From Streptomyces albipurpureus (GTDB taxonomy: Bacteria > Actinomycetota > Actinomycetes > Streptomycetales > Streptomycetaceae): 64,000 nucleotides of DNA. The translations under genes were made by a program, and so were the position numbers. The DNA lies in assembly GCF_023701525.1 (NCBI RefSeq), contig NZ_JAMQAW010000002.1, forward strand, positions 484,908-548,907, given 5' to 3'. Below the pieces are notes generated by a model that saw only the letters and a list, made by a program, of their open reading frames with translations, was not told the DNA's origin and did not search any database. Positions 9,490-17,925 of the stretch are shown piece by piece (the first letter of the stretch is position 1; each line of letters opens with the position of its first letter).

Positions 9490-9505
9490 GGCAACCACGG
9501 TTGCC
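9490..9505. promoter_or_regulatory. 16-bp palindrome abutting the WD40-STAND start codon
   Basis: The sequence GGCAACCACGGTTGCC has perfect 7-bp arms around a 2-bp centre and ends 2 nt before the ATG at 9487 on the minus strand, where a ribosome binding site would be expected. It could be an operator or an mRNA hairpin limiting translation; nothing else identifies the binding factor. Confidence 0.35.
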
Positions 9506-9745
9506 CTGTCCCGCCCCTGCTGCATGAATGCCCCCTCAACTACGCCACGGCAAGGGAACATCATCGAACGCGGCCGTGTCGATCTCAACAGCGCCCACTC
9601 GAACAAGCCGGCGCCCCGACCCGCGTCCAGGAGCGAGCGCGTCCAGGACGCGTCTGCGCTACCTGGGCAGCTCATCTGACCCGGCTATCGCCGTAGCGTG
9701 CCCGACGCGAATTGGCCACAGCTGCGTGTCCTGTCCGTGGCCGAG

Positions 9746-10180
9746 CTACCTCAAGATCGCCGGGGAACGCAGGATGGAGGACGTAGACCGAAGCGAGGTC
9801 GAGCAGGTCATCGCATGGCCAGAGTCGCCGTCGAGCTGGCAGTCATCGCGGTGGGCCCACGGTAGTTCCGGGTCGCCTATGACAGGACTGAGGGCATGGC
9901 GGTCCAGAACGCGCAGTTCGGCCTCGACCTCGCGCAGAGCTCGGGCCGGGTCGTGCAGGGCCCCATGCAGCGCGATCGCGGGGTGGAACGCTGAGAGCTC
10001 GGTCTGACAGAAGTCAACGGTGTGTCCCTGGGGGAACCACACCCCGCCTTCCTCGCCACCACAACGCCGGGCCGCATCGGCGTCCTCGTCCAACCGGGCC
10101 TTGAGGAACCCCACCAGATCTCCGGTCCCGGGTGCGTCCTCGATGATGCGCCAGGGGCCGTCGCCTGGTTTTCGGGACAC
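9746..10180 (-). CDS. DUF6221-family hypothetical protein
   Basis: This encodes about 144 residues from a GTG at 10180; the frame is open further upstream and the start is uncertain. The recognisable part is DLVGFLKARLDEDADAARRC followed later by LHDPARALREVEAELRVLDRH, the two signature stretches of DUF6221, an actinobacterial family common in phage-, plasmid- and accessory-linked regions and without known function. Family members usually end in a Cys-rich segment and a short acidic tail; here the C-terminus instead reads as Ser/Thr-rich unrelated sequence, so the 3' end may have been replaced or frameshifted. Confidence 0.5.
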   Translation of the reverse strand: MSRKPGDGPWRIIEDAPGTGDLVGFLKARLDEDADAARRCGGEEGGVWFPQGHTVDFCQTELSAFHPAIALHGALHDPARALREVEAELRVLDRHALSPVIGDPELPWAHRDDCQLDGDSGHAMTCSTSLRSTSSILRSPAILR

Positions 10181-10623
10181 TGTGCCTGGTCTCCTGGTCG
10201 AGAGGTCATCTCCCGGAGGCTTCAGCCGGGATCGGCCCAACAGCACGTCTGCCCTGGGTGAATGGCCGACTGGGAACCGCTTGAGGAGTTGGCACACCAC
10301 CCCTGGACGGTCACCAGGACGCCACGGCGCGGATCCCCGGGAGTACGACCGGATCATCGCCATGGTCAGCAGCCCCGAATCGAGCAGGTCCGGTGGATCG
10401 GGGGATGGCCATCGTCGAGCGCGTGGGACCAGCGGTCCGTCCCGGGCCGGATCGTCGTCGGCGGGTGACACCGGAGCAACCGCAAGCCCTCCTGAATCGG
10501 GGGACCCAGCACAACGCCCGCGTGCTCAAGCGCGTCCGCCGAGCCGGGACGGGCGGGGGCGGAAACGGGAGCCGCCCGGCCCGGAGAAGTACCCGGGACG
10601 GGCGGTGTCGAGCGGGTGGCGGA
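10181..10623. other. Non-coding or degenerate stretch
   Basis: Open frames here on both strands have compositions typical of out-of-frame GC-rich DNA (Arg/Pro/Gly-rich) and no family motif or ribosome binding site. It separates the DUF6221 gene from the 3' end of the ET79-like gene. I see no supported gene or regulatory element. Confidence 0.4.
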
Positions 10624-11544
10624 TCAGCGCAGGGTGAAGGTCACATACGCGTTGTTACCGCCGCCCCCGGTGGTGCTGCAGCGGAATCCGCTGGGGGCCG
10701 AGCAGGAGTACTTGTTGCTGCCCGCGTACGGGTTGTTCCAGGTGATGTGGACCGAGCCGACCTCAGGGAGCACATAGGTCGCGCCGCCCTCGGTCCCGGT
10801 CATGAATCCCTCGGACTCGGACTGCCAGGAGGTCGAGGTGCCCGGAGTGATGGACTGCACCGGGTACATGTTGGTGGTCCAGACGCCCCAGGACAGCCAG
10901 GCGTTGGTGCGAATCATCGGCTTCGCCGTGTGGTTGTTGAAGGTGACATGGGTGCTGCGGGCCGCCTGAGCGGCCTGGGTGGACGGAGCACCGGCCGCGG
11001 CGGACCGTGCGCTGCTGGCAGCCCAGTTGCGGGTGAGGGTCATGGTCACGACCGCGTTGTTGCCCCCGCCGCCGCTCACCTGGCAGCGGTAGCCCGCGGG
11101 GGCCGAACAGTCATAGCTGTTCCTGCCCGCGTACGGGTTGTTCCAGTAGAAGTTGACCTCGCCGCCGGAGAGGGAGTATTTGGCCGTGCCCTCGGTCCCG
11201 GTCATAAACCCGCATGACTCGCTCTGCCATGAGATCGTCCGGTCGTCGGAGATGTTGTCCGGCGGCAGGGCCCCGTTGGTCCAGCAGCCGTGCGCCAGAT
11301 CGGTCCAGGACCGCTGGAGATTGGTGCCGGTCTTGTTCACCACCACGACCTTGGTGCTGCGGGCGGCTTGGACGCCGACCGGCGACTTCGCGGTGGCCAC
11401 GGAGTTCGGCTTCTCCGCGGCTGCGGCGTTCGGCGCGAGCACCGACATGCCGGCCATGGCGATCGCCGCCGAGACCAGGACACTTGCCGCGCGGCGGGCG
11501 AAGCCCAGACGGACGGGGCGCGGAGCGGTTGTGATCGATTGCAC
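10624..11544 (-). CDS. Secreted protein with two tandem ET79/aegerolysin-like domains
   Basis: This encodes 306 residues from GTG11544, which has GAGAGG 8 nt upstream. A signal peptide (about 1-43: Arg-rich start, hydrophobic core, ending in Ala-rich PNAAAAE) predicts export. Two homologous domains follow, about 62-172 and 195-306. Each has RST.V..NN at the start, WQSES.GFMTGTEG in the middle and WNNPYAG.N.Y.CSAP.G.RC...GGGGNNA.VT.TL at the end, joined by an Ala/Ser-rich linker. Each domain carries a pair of cysteines near its C-terminus, probably disulphide-bonded. The single-domain relatives I recall are the Bacillus thuringiensis ET79 crystal protein and aegerolysin-type membrane-interacting proteins; assignment is from motif memory. 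A role in lipid binding or toxicity is inference. The small secreted gene just upstream on the same strand is 80 nt away and is probably cotranscribed. Confidence 0.72.
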   Translation of the reverse strand: MQSITTAPRPVRLGFARRAASVLVSAAIAMAGMSVLAPNAAAAEKPNSVATAKSPVGVQAARSTKVVVVNKTGTNLQRSWTDLAHGCWTNGALPPDNISDDRTISWQSESCGFMTGTEGTAKYSLSGGEVNFYWNNPYAGRNSYDCSAPAGYRCQVSGGGGNNAVVTMTLTRNWAASSARSAAAGAPSTQAAQAARSTHVTFNNHTAKPMIRTNAWLSWGVWTTNMYPVQSITPGTSTSWQSESEGFMTGTEGGATYVLPEVGSVHITWNNPYAGSNKYSCSAPSGFRCSTTGGGGNNAYVTFTLR

Positions 11545-11624
11545 GATGGTGACCTCTCGAAACAACACGGCGGGACCGCCGTGGGCGACGGGTTTCCTCT
11601 TGTCCGGTGCCGGTGCTGGGGCCG

Positions 11625-11921
11625 CTACCAGTACCAGACCTGGTAGCGGACGTAGTTGACCCCGGGGAGCCAGACCTGTTCGACCAGGTAGTGCCTGCCG
11701 AGGTCCAGGAGGACGTACATGGCTCCCACCGCGGTGGCCTCGGCGTTGGTGATGTACATACCGCCGTCCCGCATCTGCTGGATGCCCGGCGCGCTTCTCT
11801 GCTGCGACTCCTGGACGCTGACCGCGGCGGCGGGCGCCGGTGCCGCGTGCGCCGTCGTGGAGATGGCCCCGATGGCCGTCACAAGAAGAACGGAGACTGC
11901 GGCAACCCTGAGTCTGTTCAT
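11625..11921 (-). CDS. Small secreted protein upstream of the ET79-like gene
   Basis: This encodes 98 residues from ATG11921, with GGAGGAAG upstream. A clear Sec signal peptide (MNRLRVAAVSVLLVTAIG, ending THAA) is followed by an Ala/Val/Gln-rich stretch and a conserved-looking globular core (GGMYITNAEATAVGAMYVLL). It ends in an aromatic-rich tail (YVRYQVWYW) and has no cysteines in the mature part. I recognise no family. Its position 80 nt ahead of the tandem ET79-like gene on the same strand suggests one operon and possibly a joint extracellular role. Confidence 0.65.
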   Translation of the reverse strand: MNRLRVAAVSVLLVTAIGAISTTAHAAPAPAAAVSVQESQQRSAPGIQQMRDGGMYITNAEATAVGAMYVLLDLGRHYLVEQVWLPGVNYVRYQVWYW

Positions 11922-12578
11922 CCTTCGGCTTCCTCCCTCGTCATGCCGGAACGGCTGTCGCCCGGCAGTGTTGATGGGATGAAGCCTCGCGTCCGGCACG
12001 GCCCTCGCGGCATCGTGGCCGCCCACGAGATCAGAACCACCGATTCGGCGAACGCCCGCCACGTCGTCTGCGAGAACCCCGTCGCCGAAGACCGACCGCC
12101 CACCGCCGCCCCCACCCGGCCGGTGCACCACCGGGTCAGGCCCCAGCCATCGGCCGCGCCGGGGCAGCGCACCCGGATGCCACCGGCCCGCCGGGGTTCC
12201 GCCCACTCCCCCTGCTGGTCAGGCCGCCCCCGGGCCCCCCGAAGGCGCTCGCACTGATAAGCGAATCGGCCAATCGCCCCAGGTCCGACCGCTCCACGCC
12301 ATCGCCGGTGTTCCAGCCACCGCGCACGCGGGCACCGGCCCGCAACGGGCACCGGGGTTGGACCGCTGCGCCCCCCGCGGGCGGCTGCCGTACTCGGTGC
12401 GACGTGGACCGCGGGAGCTACGAAGCCTCGTGGTCGGCCACGAGACCAGCCCCGCACCACCTCGTGGAACCGCGCAGAACGAGCCAGTTTCCCCGTACGG
12501 CCACCTGGACGCTGTTCCGCGGTCGCACCCGTCCGGCCATAGTTCCCGACGGAAGATCAACGGCGGGGTGAGGAGACC
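11922..12578. other. Divergent intergenic region before the LAL regulator
   Basis: This 657-base stretch lies between the small secreted gene (minus) and the LAL regulator (plus) and must carry both promoters. I could not pick out convincing -10/-35 pairs or operators. Open frames crossing it lack motifs and ribosome binding sites. Confidence 0.45.
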
Positions 12579-15458
12579 ATGGCACAGGGGAACAACGACA
12601 CGGCGAAGCGGGACGCGGCGCAGGAAGGAGCCACCGGGAGCGCGCGGAGCAACGGACTGCGGGAACGCACGGAACACCTGGCCCGGATGGAGTCCCTCGC
12701 CCGCCGGACGGCAGCCGGCACCGGCGGCGTCGCGGTGATTCGCGGAGCGACCGGCACCGGCCGTACCGCCCTGCTCCAGGCCCTCGCCGCCGCACCCTCC
12801 GTACCGGGCAAAACCGTACTGGTCTCCCGCTGCTGCGCCGCGGAGTCCGGCGCGGCCTTCGCCGCCGTGCTCCAGCTCTTCGAGGGACCGCTCCATGACC
12901 GCGGGGAGCGCCTTCCCGTGGTCCGCGGGGACTCCTGGGACGGCTCACTCCACGGTGACGATCTGCCGTCATTGCTCTGGCGGCTGCTGCGCTCCCTGGC
13001 GCTGGAGCACCCCGTACTGCTCGCCGTCGATGACGTCCATCTCGCCGACCCCGCCTCCCTGCGCTGGCTCACCCAGGTCGCCCGCCGGCTCGACCGGCTG
13101 CCCGTGCTGCTTGCCGTGACCGAGCGGTGGAGCCATGACCTCGTCCCGCCGCCCGCCCCGTTCGCCGGGGCGACCGGGCAGCCGTCCGTCGAGTTGTGCA
13201 CGCTCAAGCCGCTGGGCGCCGCGGCGGTCGCGGCCCTGGTCCGGGACGCCTTCGGCGCGGAGGCAGCGGACAGCACGGTCGAGGAGTGCCATCGCGCCAC
13301 CGCCGGCAACCCCCTGCTGCTGAGCGCGCTCCTCGCCGATCTGCGGGAGTTGGGTGCCGACGGAGACCGGGCGGCCCGCCTCCCGGGGAAGTGCGAGGAA
13401 CTCCACCCCGGCATATTCGCCGGGGCGGTACGGCGGTGGCTGGAGGCCTGCGGTCCGCTGACGGCGACGGCCGCGCAGGCCGTCGCAGAACTCCGCGGGG
13501 AGGACGATGTCCTCGCCCTCCTGCCCCGGATGACCGGCTGCGACCCGGCACGGGTGGCGGGCTGGGCCTCCGGCCTGCGCCATACGGGCCTGCTGAGCAC
13601 CGCTCCGGCCACCGGCGCCCCGGTCTTCGCCCACCCGTTGCTGCAGAACGCGGTGGCCTCAGCCGGCCCCGTCCACCCGCGCGCCGATCTGCACCGGCGC
13701 GCCGCGGAGGCGCTGCACCACCGTGGGGACCCCGAGGAGGCGGTCGCCCGCCGGCTGCTGGAGGCGCCCGTCGTCGGCGCCCCCTGGGCCGCGGACGCCC
13801 TGATCGCCGTGGCAGCCAGGGCCGTTGCGGGCGGACGGCCGGCGGACGCGGTGGCCGGACTGCGGCGGGCACTCATCGAGCCGCTGCCGCCCCGAAGACG
13901 CGCGGAAGTGCTGACCGAACTCGGCTCCCTGGAGGTCCGGGCCAACCGTACGACCGGGGTGCGCTACCTCTCCGAGGCGCTGGGGTTCGGTCAGTGCAAC
14001 ACCGTGCGGGTGCGCGCCGCGACCGCGCTGGGCGCGGCGCTCGCCGCCGATGACGCGATCCACTCCGCCCTGGACGTACTGGGGGAGCTCTCCGCCGCCG
14101 TCTCCGATACTCCGGACCTGGCACATGCGGCGCAGGCCGCCGCCGCCCTGATCTCCTCCCACGACGGCGAGAGTTGGCTGGCCGCCGTAGCCCGGCTCAA
14201 GGACACCGGGGAACGCACCGGCGGCGGTCTGGCGCTGACCGCGATGGCCCTGCTCACCGAGCACGAGGCGACCGCGGGCCTGATCTCGGCCCGTGAGGTC
14301 ATGGCCCGGATCAGTCCTCTGACCAGCGTCCGGCTCGATCCCCTGCTGGCCCCCTATCTGCTGTCGTCGGCTGCCACCCTGGCCCAGTGGGCGGATGAAC
14401 TCGACGAGGCCGACGCGCTCACCGCCCGCGGACTCGCCGCCCATCGCGCCCCGCTGCTCCACCCCGCTCAGCAGTCCCTGCTCAGCGTCAGGGCGGAGAG
14501 CACGGTGATGCGCGGACAGTATGAGGCCCTGCTCCGCGACCAGTCGCTCTGGCGGCGGCTCCAGCCGGGTGAGCTGGCCGTCCATCCCCCCGGCAGCGTC
14601 CATCTGGGCTCCCAGGCCGTGATCGCGCTGACCGGGATGGGGCGGGCGGCCGAGGCCGAACGGCTCGCCGCCGCGATCGGCGCCGACGGACCACAGGGGT
14701 CCTGGGAATGGAGCGAGTTGCTGTACGCGCGCGGTCTGCTGCGCCGTGAGAGGGGCGATCTCCGCGGCGCGCTGGCGGATCTACTGGAGTGCGGCCGTCG
14801 GCAGTCGGCCCGGGAGACCTGGAGCCCCGTCGTGACGCCCTGGCGTTCGGCTGCTGCCGACTGCCATGTGGCGCTGGGCTCCGCGGGAAGTGCCGTACCG
14901 CTCGCGGAGGAGGAGCTTCGGTTCGCCCGGATCTGGGGCACACCGCGGGCGGTGGGCCGTGCTCTGCACGCGCTGGCCCGCTCCGTCGGCGGCAGACATG
15001 GACTGGAGCTGGCGGAGGAAGCCGTCGATACGCTCAGGGGCGCGGCACAACCCCTGCCCGAGCTCATCCCCGCGCTGGTCGACTGGGGCCGGGCCCTGCA
15101 CAGCGCGGGCCGGGGGCTGCGCGCCCGGGAAGTGCTGCGCGAGGCGGCGGAGGAAGCGGAGCGACTGGGCGCGCCCAGCGCCCGGCACGCCGCCGCCGAG
15201 GCGCTCCGCAACTGCGGCGCCCGCTCCGCACGGGCGCCCCGCACCGGCACCGATGCCCTGACCTCCAGCGAGCGCCGGATCGCACAGTTGGCCGCGGCCG
15301 GTTACAGCAACAAGGAGACCGCCGAGCTGCTTCATCTCGCCGTGCGGACCGTGGAGACCCATCTCACCCACTGCTACCGCAAACTGGGTGTCGGGGGTCG
15401 TTCCGGTCTTGCCGCCGCGCTGGGGTCCGATGTTCCGCCCGCTTCGCGTCCTGAGTAA
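12579..15458 (+). CDS. LAL-family (large ATP-binding LuxR) transcriptional regulator
   Basis: This encodes 959 residues from ATG12579, preceded by GAGGAG. The N-terminal AAA ATPase has a Walker A-like loop GATGTGRT (residues 56-63), in which arginine replaces the usual lysine, and Walker B PVLLAVDDVHLAD (about 146-158). A long helical TPR-like middle follows. The C-terminal LuxR helix-turn-helix (about 890-950) contains LTSSERRIAQLAAAGYSNKE and AVRTVETHLTHCYRKLGV. Regulators of this class (MalT/LAL type) usually activate operons in response to a small molecule and often sit in secondary-metabolite or secretion loci. Targets are unknown here; the divergent small-secreted/ET79 operon is the nearest candidate. 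Whether Arg in the P-loop still supports ATP binding is open. Confidence 0.88.
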   Translation: MAQGNNDTAKRDAAQEGATGSARSNGLRERTEHLARMESLARRTAAGTGGVAVIRGATGTGRTALLQALAAAPSVPGKTVLVSRCCAAESGAAFAAVLQLFEGPLHDRGERLPVVRGDSWDGSLHGDDLPSLLWRLLRSLALEHPVLLAVDDVHLADPASLRWLTQVARRLDRLPVLLAVTERWSHDLVPPPAPFAGATGQPSVELCTLKPLGAAAVAALVRDAFGAEAADSTVEECHRATAGNPLLLSALLADLRELGADGDRAARLPGKCEELHPGIFAGAVRRWLEACGPLTATAAQAVAELRGEDDVLALLPRMTGCDPARVAGWASGLRHTGLLSTAPATGAPVFAHPLLQNAVASAGPVHPRADLHRRAAEALHHRGDPEEAVARRLLEAPVVGAPWAADALIAVAARAVAGGRPADAVAGLRRALIEPLPPRRRAEVLTELGSLEVRANRTTGVRYLSEALGFGQCNTVRVRAATALGAALAADDAIHSALDVLGELSAAVSDTPDLAHAAQAAAALISSHDGESWLAAVARLKDTGERTGGGLALTAMALLTEHEATAGLISAREVMARISPLTSVRLDPLLAPYLLSSAATLAQWADELDEADALTARGLAAHRAPLLHPAQQSLLSVRAESTVMRGQYEALLRDQSLWRRLQPGELAVHPPGSVHLGSQAVIALTGMGRAAEAERLAAAIGADGPQGSWEWSELLYARGLLRRERGDLRGALADLLECGRRQSARETWSPVVTPWRSAAADCHVALGSAGSAVPLAEEELRFARIWGTPRAVGRALHALARSVGGRHGLELAEEAVDTLRGAAQPLPELIPALVDWGRALHSAGRGLRAREVLREAAEEAERLGAPSARHAAAEALRNCGARSARAPRTGTDALTSSERRIAQLAAAGYSNKETAELLHLAVRTVETHLTHCYRKLGVGGRSGLAAALGSDVPPASRPE

Positions 15459-15784
15459 GCACACCGACCGGACGGCACGACGCGGCCGGGGGCGGGGGCG
15501 GGGGCGGGCTGAGCTGGGACGATCCCGCGAAGGTCATGATCGAGCCGGGCACCTTCTCCCTTGTCTCGTACAAGGTCGACACGACCAACGGCGGCTGCGA
15601 CACCTTCACCGGCTTCCTCACCCCCGAGTTCCCTTCGGAACAGCGGGCCACCGGGGCGGGTGACGGGGCTGAGGTCGACCCCTATGACCGCGGTACCTCG
15701 TTGACCGAGCGCATGCGGAAAGGCTCGGACGAAGGGTGTGGAACCGCAACGCGGTCATGAGCGGCGCGGTGGGTGGCTGCCCGG
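15459..15784. other. Intergenic stretch with a possible coding remnant
   Basis: From ATG15536 a plus-strand frame reads MIEPGTFSLVSYKVDTTNGG then FTGFLTPEFPSEQR before becoming low-complexity. The first 40 residues have a protein-like composition unlike the out-of-frame readings around it, and the frame is open upstream (LSWDDPAKV). It has no ribosome binding site and matches no family I recognise, so it may be a decayed gene fragment. A G-rich simple run (GGGGGCGGGGGCGGG type) occurs at about 15487-15510. Confidence 0.25.
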
Positions 15785-16024
15785 TCAGCCGAGCGCGTGG
15801 TCGATCACATTGCCGTTGCCGCAGTTGTTGGTGTGATCGGATACGTAGTCACCGAGTACGGGCACGACCGCGACCTCCTGGAGGCAGACCGCGGCCGCGG
15901 TGAAGTTCCAGTTGTTGGCCGCGTTGACCCCGCCACCGAAGTTGCTGTCGTTGTCAGCGTGGGCAGGAGTGGTGGCGGAGAGACCCGCGAGTGCGACAAC
16001 CGCCAGAGTGATGATCTTCTTCAT
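15785..16024 (-). CDS. Small secreted protein with one cysteine pair (possibly rodlin-like)
   Basis: This encodes 79 residues from ATG16024. A signal peptide (MKKIITLAVVALAGLSATTP, then AHA) leaves a mature peptide of about 56 residues, rich in Asn and Gly (DNDSNFGGGVNAANNWNF). A hydrophobic segment containing CLQEVAVVPVLGDYV is followed by HTNNCGNGNVIDH. The Cys-x(n)-Cys pair flanking a VAVVPVL segment is reminiscent of the streptomycete rodlins, surface-fibre proteins, although it is shorter; this resemblance is tentative. The ribosome binding site is weak. It is transcribed away from the chitinase gene. Confidence 0.6.
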   Translation of the reverse strand: MKKIITLAVVALAGLSATTPAHADNDSNFGGGVNAANNWNFTAAAVCLQEVAVVPVLGDYVSDHTNNCGNGNVIDHALG

Positions 16025-16140
16025 AGTCGGTGAACGAGCGGGGAACCAAGGCGTCACGCCCGGCGGGGGCGGGGGCCTCGCACCGGTGGGCCGCCGATGG
16101 GATGCGGGGTTGGCCGTTGGTCGCCAAGGGGCCCCTTGTC

Positions 16141-16169
16141 TTGACGTAGCACGGTGCGGGCGGTAATCA
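16141..16169 (+). promoter_or_regulatory. Candidate promoter for the chitinase gene
   Basis: TTGACG (16141-16146) and TAATCA (16164-16169) are separated by 17 nt, the spacing of a vegetative sigma factor promoter. They lie about 104 nt before the chitinase start and directly upstream of the dre-like site, so a repressor bound there would cover the transcription start. Confidence 0.45.
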
Positions 16170-16180
16170 AGGCGAGCGAC

Positions 16181-16196
16181 TTTGGTATAGACCAAA
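16181..16196. promoter_or_regulatory. DasR-type dre operator upstream of the chitinase
   Basis: TTTGGTATAGACCAAA is a near-palindrome with 6-bp arms (TTTGGT/ACCAAA). It contains TGGT.TAGACCA, the core of the DasR-responsive element that controls chitin and N-acetylglucosamine genes in Streptomyces. It sits 77 nt before the chitinase start and just downstream of the candidate promoter, which fits repression. Confidence 0.65.
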
Positions 16197-16272
16197 TCTC
16201 GGGACCCTATCTCTGCCCCTGTCGCTGTAGTGGCCTGTACGGCTCGCGCTCGTTCCCCACCGGGAGGCAGCA

Positions 16273-17857
16273 ATGCGAAGACCACTGGCGTCGTTGGTCG
16301 CCACCGTCCTCGGAGTCCTCACTCTCTTACTCGCCCCACCAGCCACCGCGAACACCTCAGCCGCTCCAACCGCCTTTTTGACGGCGGACTTCAGCAGGAC
16401 GTCCACCTGGGAAGGCGGCTACCAAGGCAGATTCACCATCAGGAACTCCGGCAGCGCACCGATCAGCGGTTGGACCGTTGGTTTCGATCTACCGGCGAAC
16501 ACCAGCGTCTCCACCCACTGGGACTCGCTGCTGACCCGCAACGGCACCTGGTACGAGTTCCGCAACGCCGGCTACAACGGCACACTGGCCCCCGGGGCCT
16601 CCACCTCCTTCGGCTGGGTGAGCCGTGGTACCGGGCTCCCCGCGTACTGCACCGTCAATCGAGCCCCCTGCGGATCGGAGGACTTCGACACCAGGCCTCC
16701 GACGGTTCCCACCGGAATCAACTTCACCTCGGTCGAGGAGACCTCCCTCACCGTCAACTGGGCGCCCTCCACCGACAACCGGAGTACGTTCCTGACCTAC
16801 GAGGTCTCCATCGACGGAGCCGCGCCAAGCACCGTCCCCGGCGCCACCTCCTACCGGGTCAGCGGTCTCCGACCCGCGAGTGGATATCTCTTCCGCATCC
16901 GGGCCACGGACCTGGCGGGCAACACCTCCGAGTACAGCCCCGCGGTCCTGGGCAGGACCAGTGATGTCCGTCCGCCGCCCCGGACGATGCCCACCGCGCC
17001 CTATGTCGATATGGGGCGCCTGGCCCACCGCCAGTCTGAGCACCCTGGCATCGGACAGTGGGCTGAAGAACTTCAGCCTGGGCGCCATCACCTCACCGAC
17101 CTGCAAGGCGATGTGGTTCAACTCCTACGATCCCCGAGCCGGATGGGCCGGGGAGAACATCAACGCCCTACGGGCCGCCGGTGGAGACGTCAAGGTGACC
17201 TTCGGCGGCGCGGGCGGTAGGGAGCTCGCCCAGAACTGCGACTCGGTGGACGCCCTGTTCACCGAGTACAACGCGGTGGTCACCCAGTACGACCTCAAGT
17301 ATGTCGACTTTGACATCGAAGGCCCGGCCGTCACCGATCCGGTCTCCATCGCCCGTCGCTCAGCGGCACTGGCCAGACTCCAGCAGGCCCACCCCGACCT
17401 GCGGATCTCCCTCACACTCCCGGTGACACCCCAGGGGCTGACGGCTACCGGACTCTCGGTGGTGACCTCCGCCCGTGACGCGGGCGTCACCCTGGACGTG
17501 GTCAATGTGATGACCATGGACTACTTCCTGGTCATCGACTACGGCGATGCCGCCCTCCGGGCGGCCGAGGCCACCTTCACCCAGCTCAAGTCGCTCTACC
17601 CCGACAGAAGCGACAGCCGACTCTGGGGCACGATCGGTGTGACACCCATGATCGGTGAGAACGACGACCACCAGATCTACGACCAGGCGGACGCCCGCCA
17701 GTTGGTCGCCTTCGCACAGAGCAGGAAGCTCGGAATGCTCTCCTTCTGGGACGTCACCCGCGATCGCAACGCCTGCACCGGGAATCTCTCCCTGTGCACC
17801 AACATCCCCCAGACGCCCTACGAGTTCTCCCGAATCGTCGGCGCCTACACCGGCTGA
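16273..17857 (+). pseudogene. Chitinase (CBM2-FnIII-GH18) interrupted by a one-base frameshift
   Basis: Two overlapping frames make one ~527-residue secreted chitinase. ATG16273 opens a signal peptide (MRRPLASLVATVLGVLTLLL, cut near ATA). A CBM2-like carbohydrate-binding domain (about 32-137, Cys near the end), an FnIII domain (about 143-234) and the start of the GH18 barrel (PTAPYVDMG) follow. At the GGGG run 17013-17016 one extra G shifts the frame. Deleting it restores GAWPTASLS and the rest of the barrel to 17857, including the catalytic YVDFDIEG (DxDxE) and the closing SFWDVTRD. As written, translation would end at 17220 without a catalytic domain. The domain order is that of Streptomyces family-18 chitinases. 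A sequencing error is as possible as a true mutation, because the remainder shows no decay. Confidence 0.85.
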
Positions 17858-17863
17858 CCTGGT

Positions 17864-17903
17864 CCTCACCCGCGCCGACCGACCCAGCCGGGAGCGGGTG
17901 AGG
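17864..17903. terminator. Hairpin terminator between chitinase and XRE-cupin gene
   Basis: CCTCACCCGC (17864-17873) and GCGGGTGAGG (17894-17903) form a perfect 10-bp stem with a 20-nt loop in the 68-nt gap between two convergent genes, so it may serve both strands. There is no U-tract, as is usual in streptomycetes. Confidence 0.55.
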
Positions 17904-17925
17904 CTCCTCGTCGCACCCGGATGGA

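Noticed and set aside
10393..11217. Plus-strand frame of 274 codons opposite the ET79-like gene
   Set aside because: Its composition is typical of antisense shadow, and it opposes a gene with signal peptide and conserved repeats.
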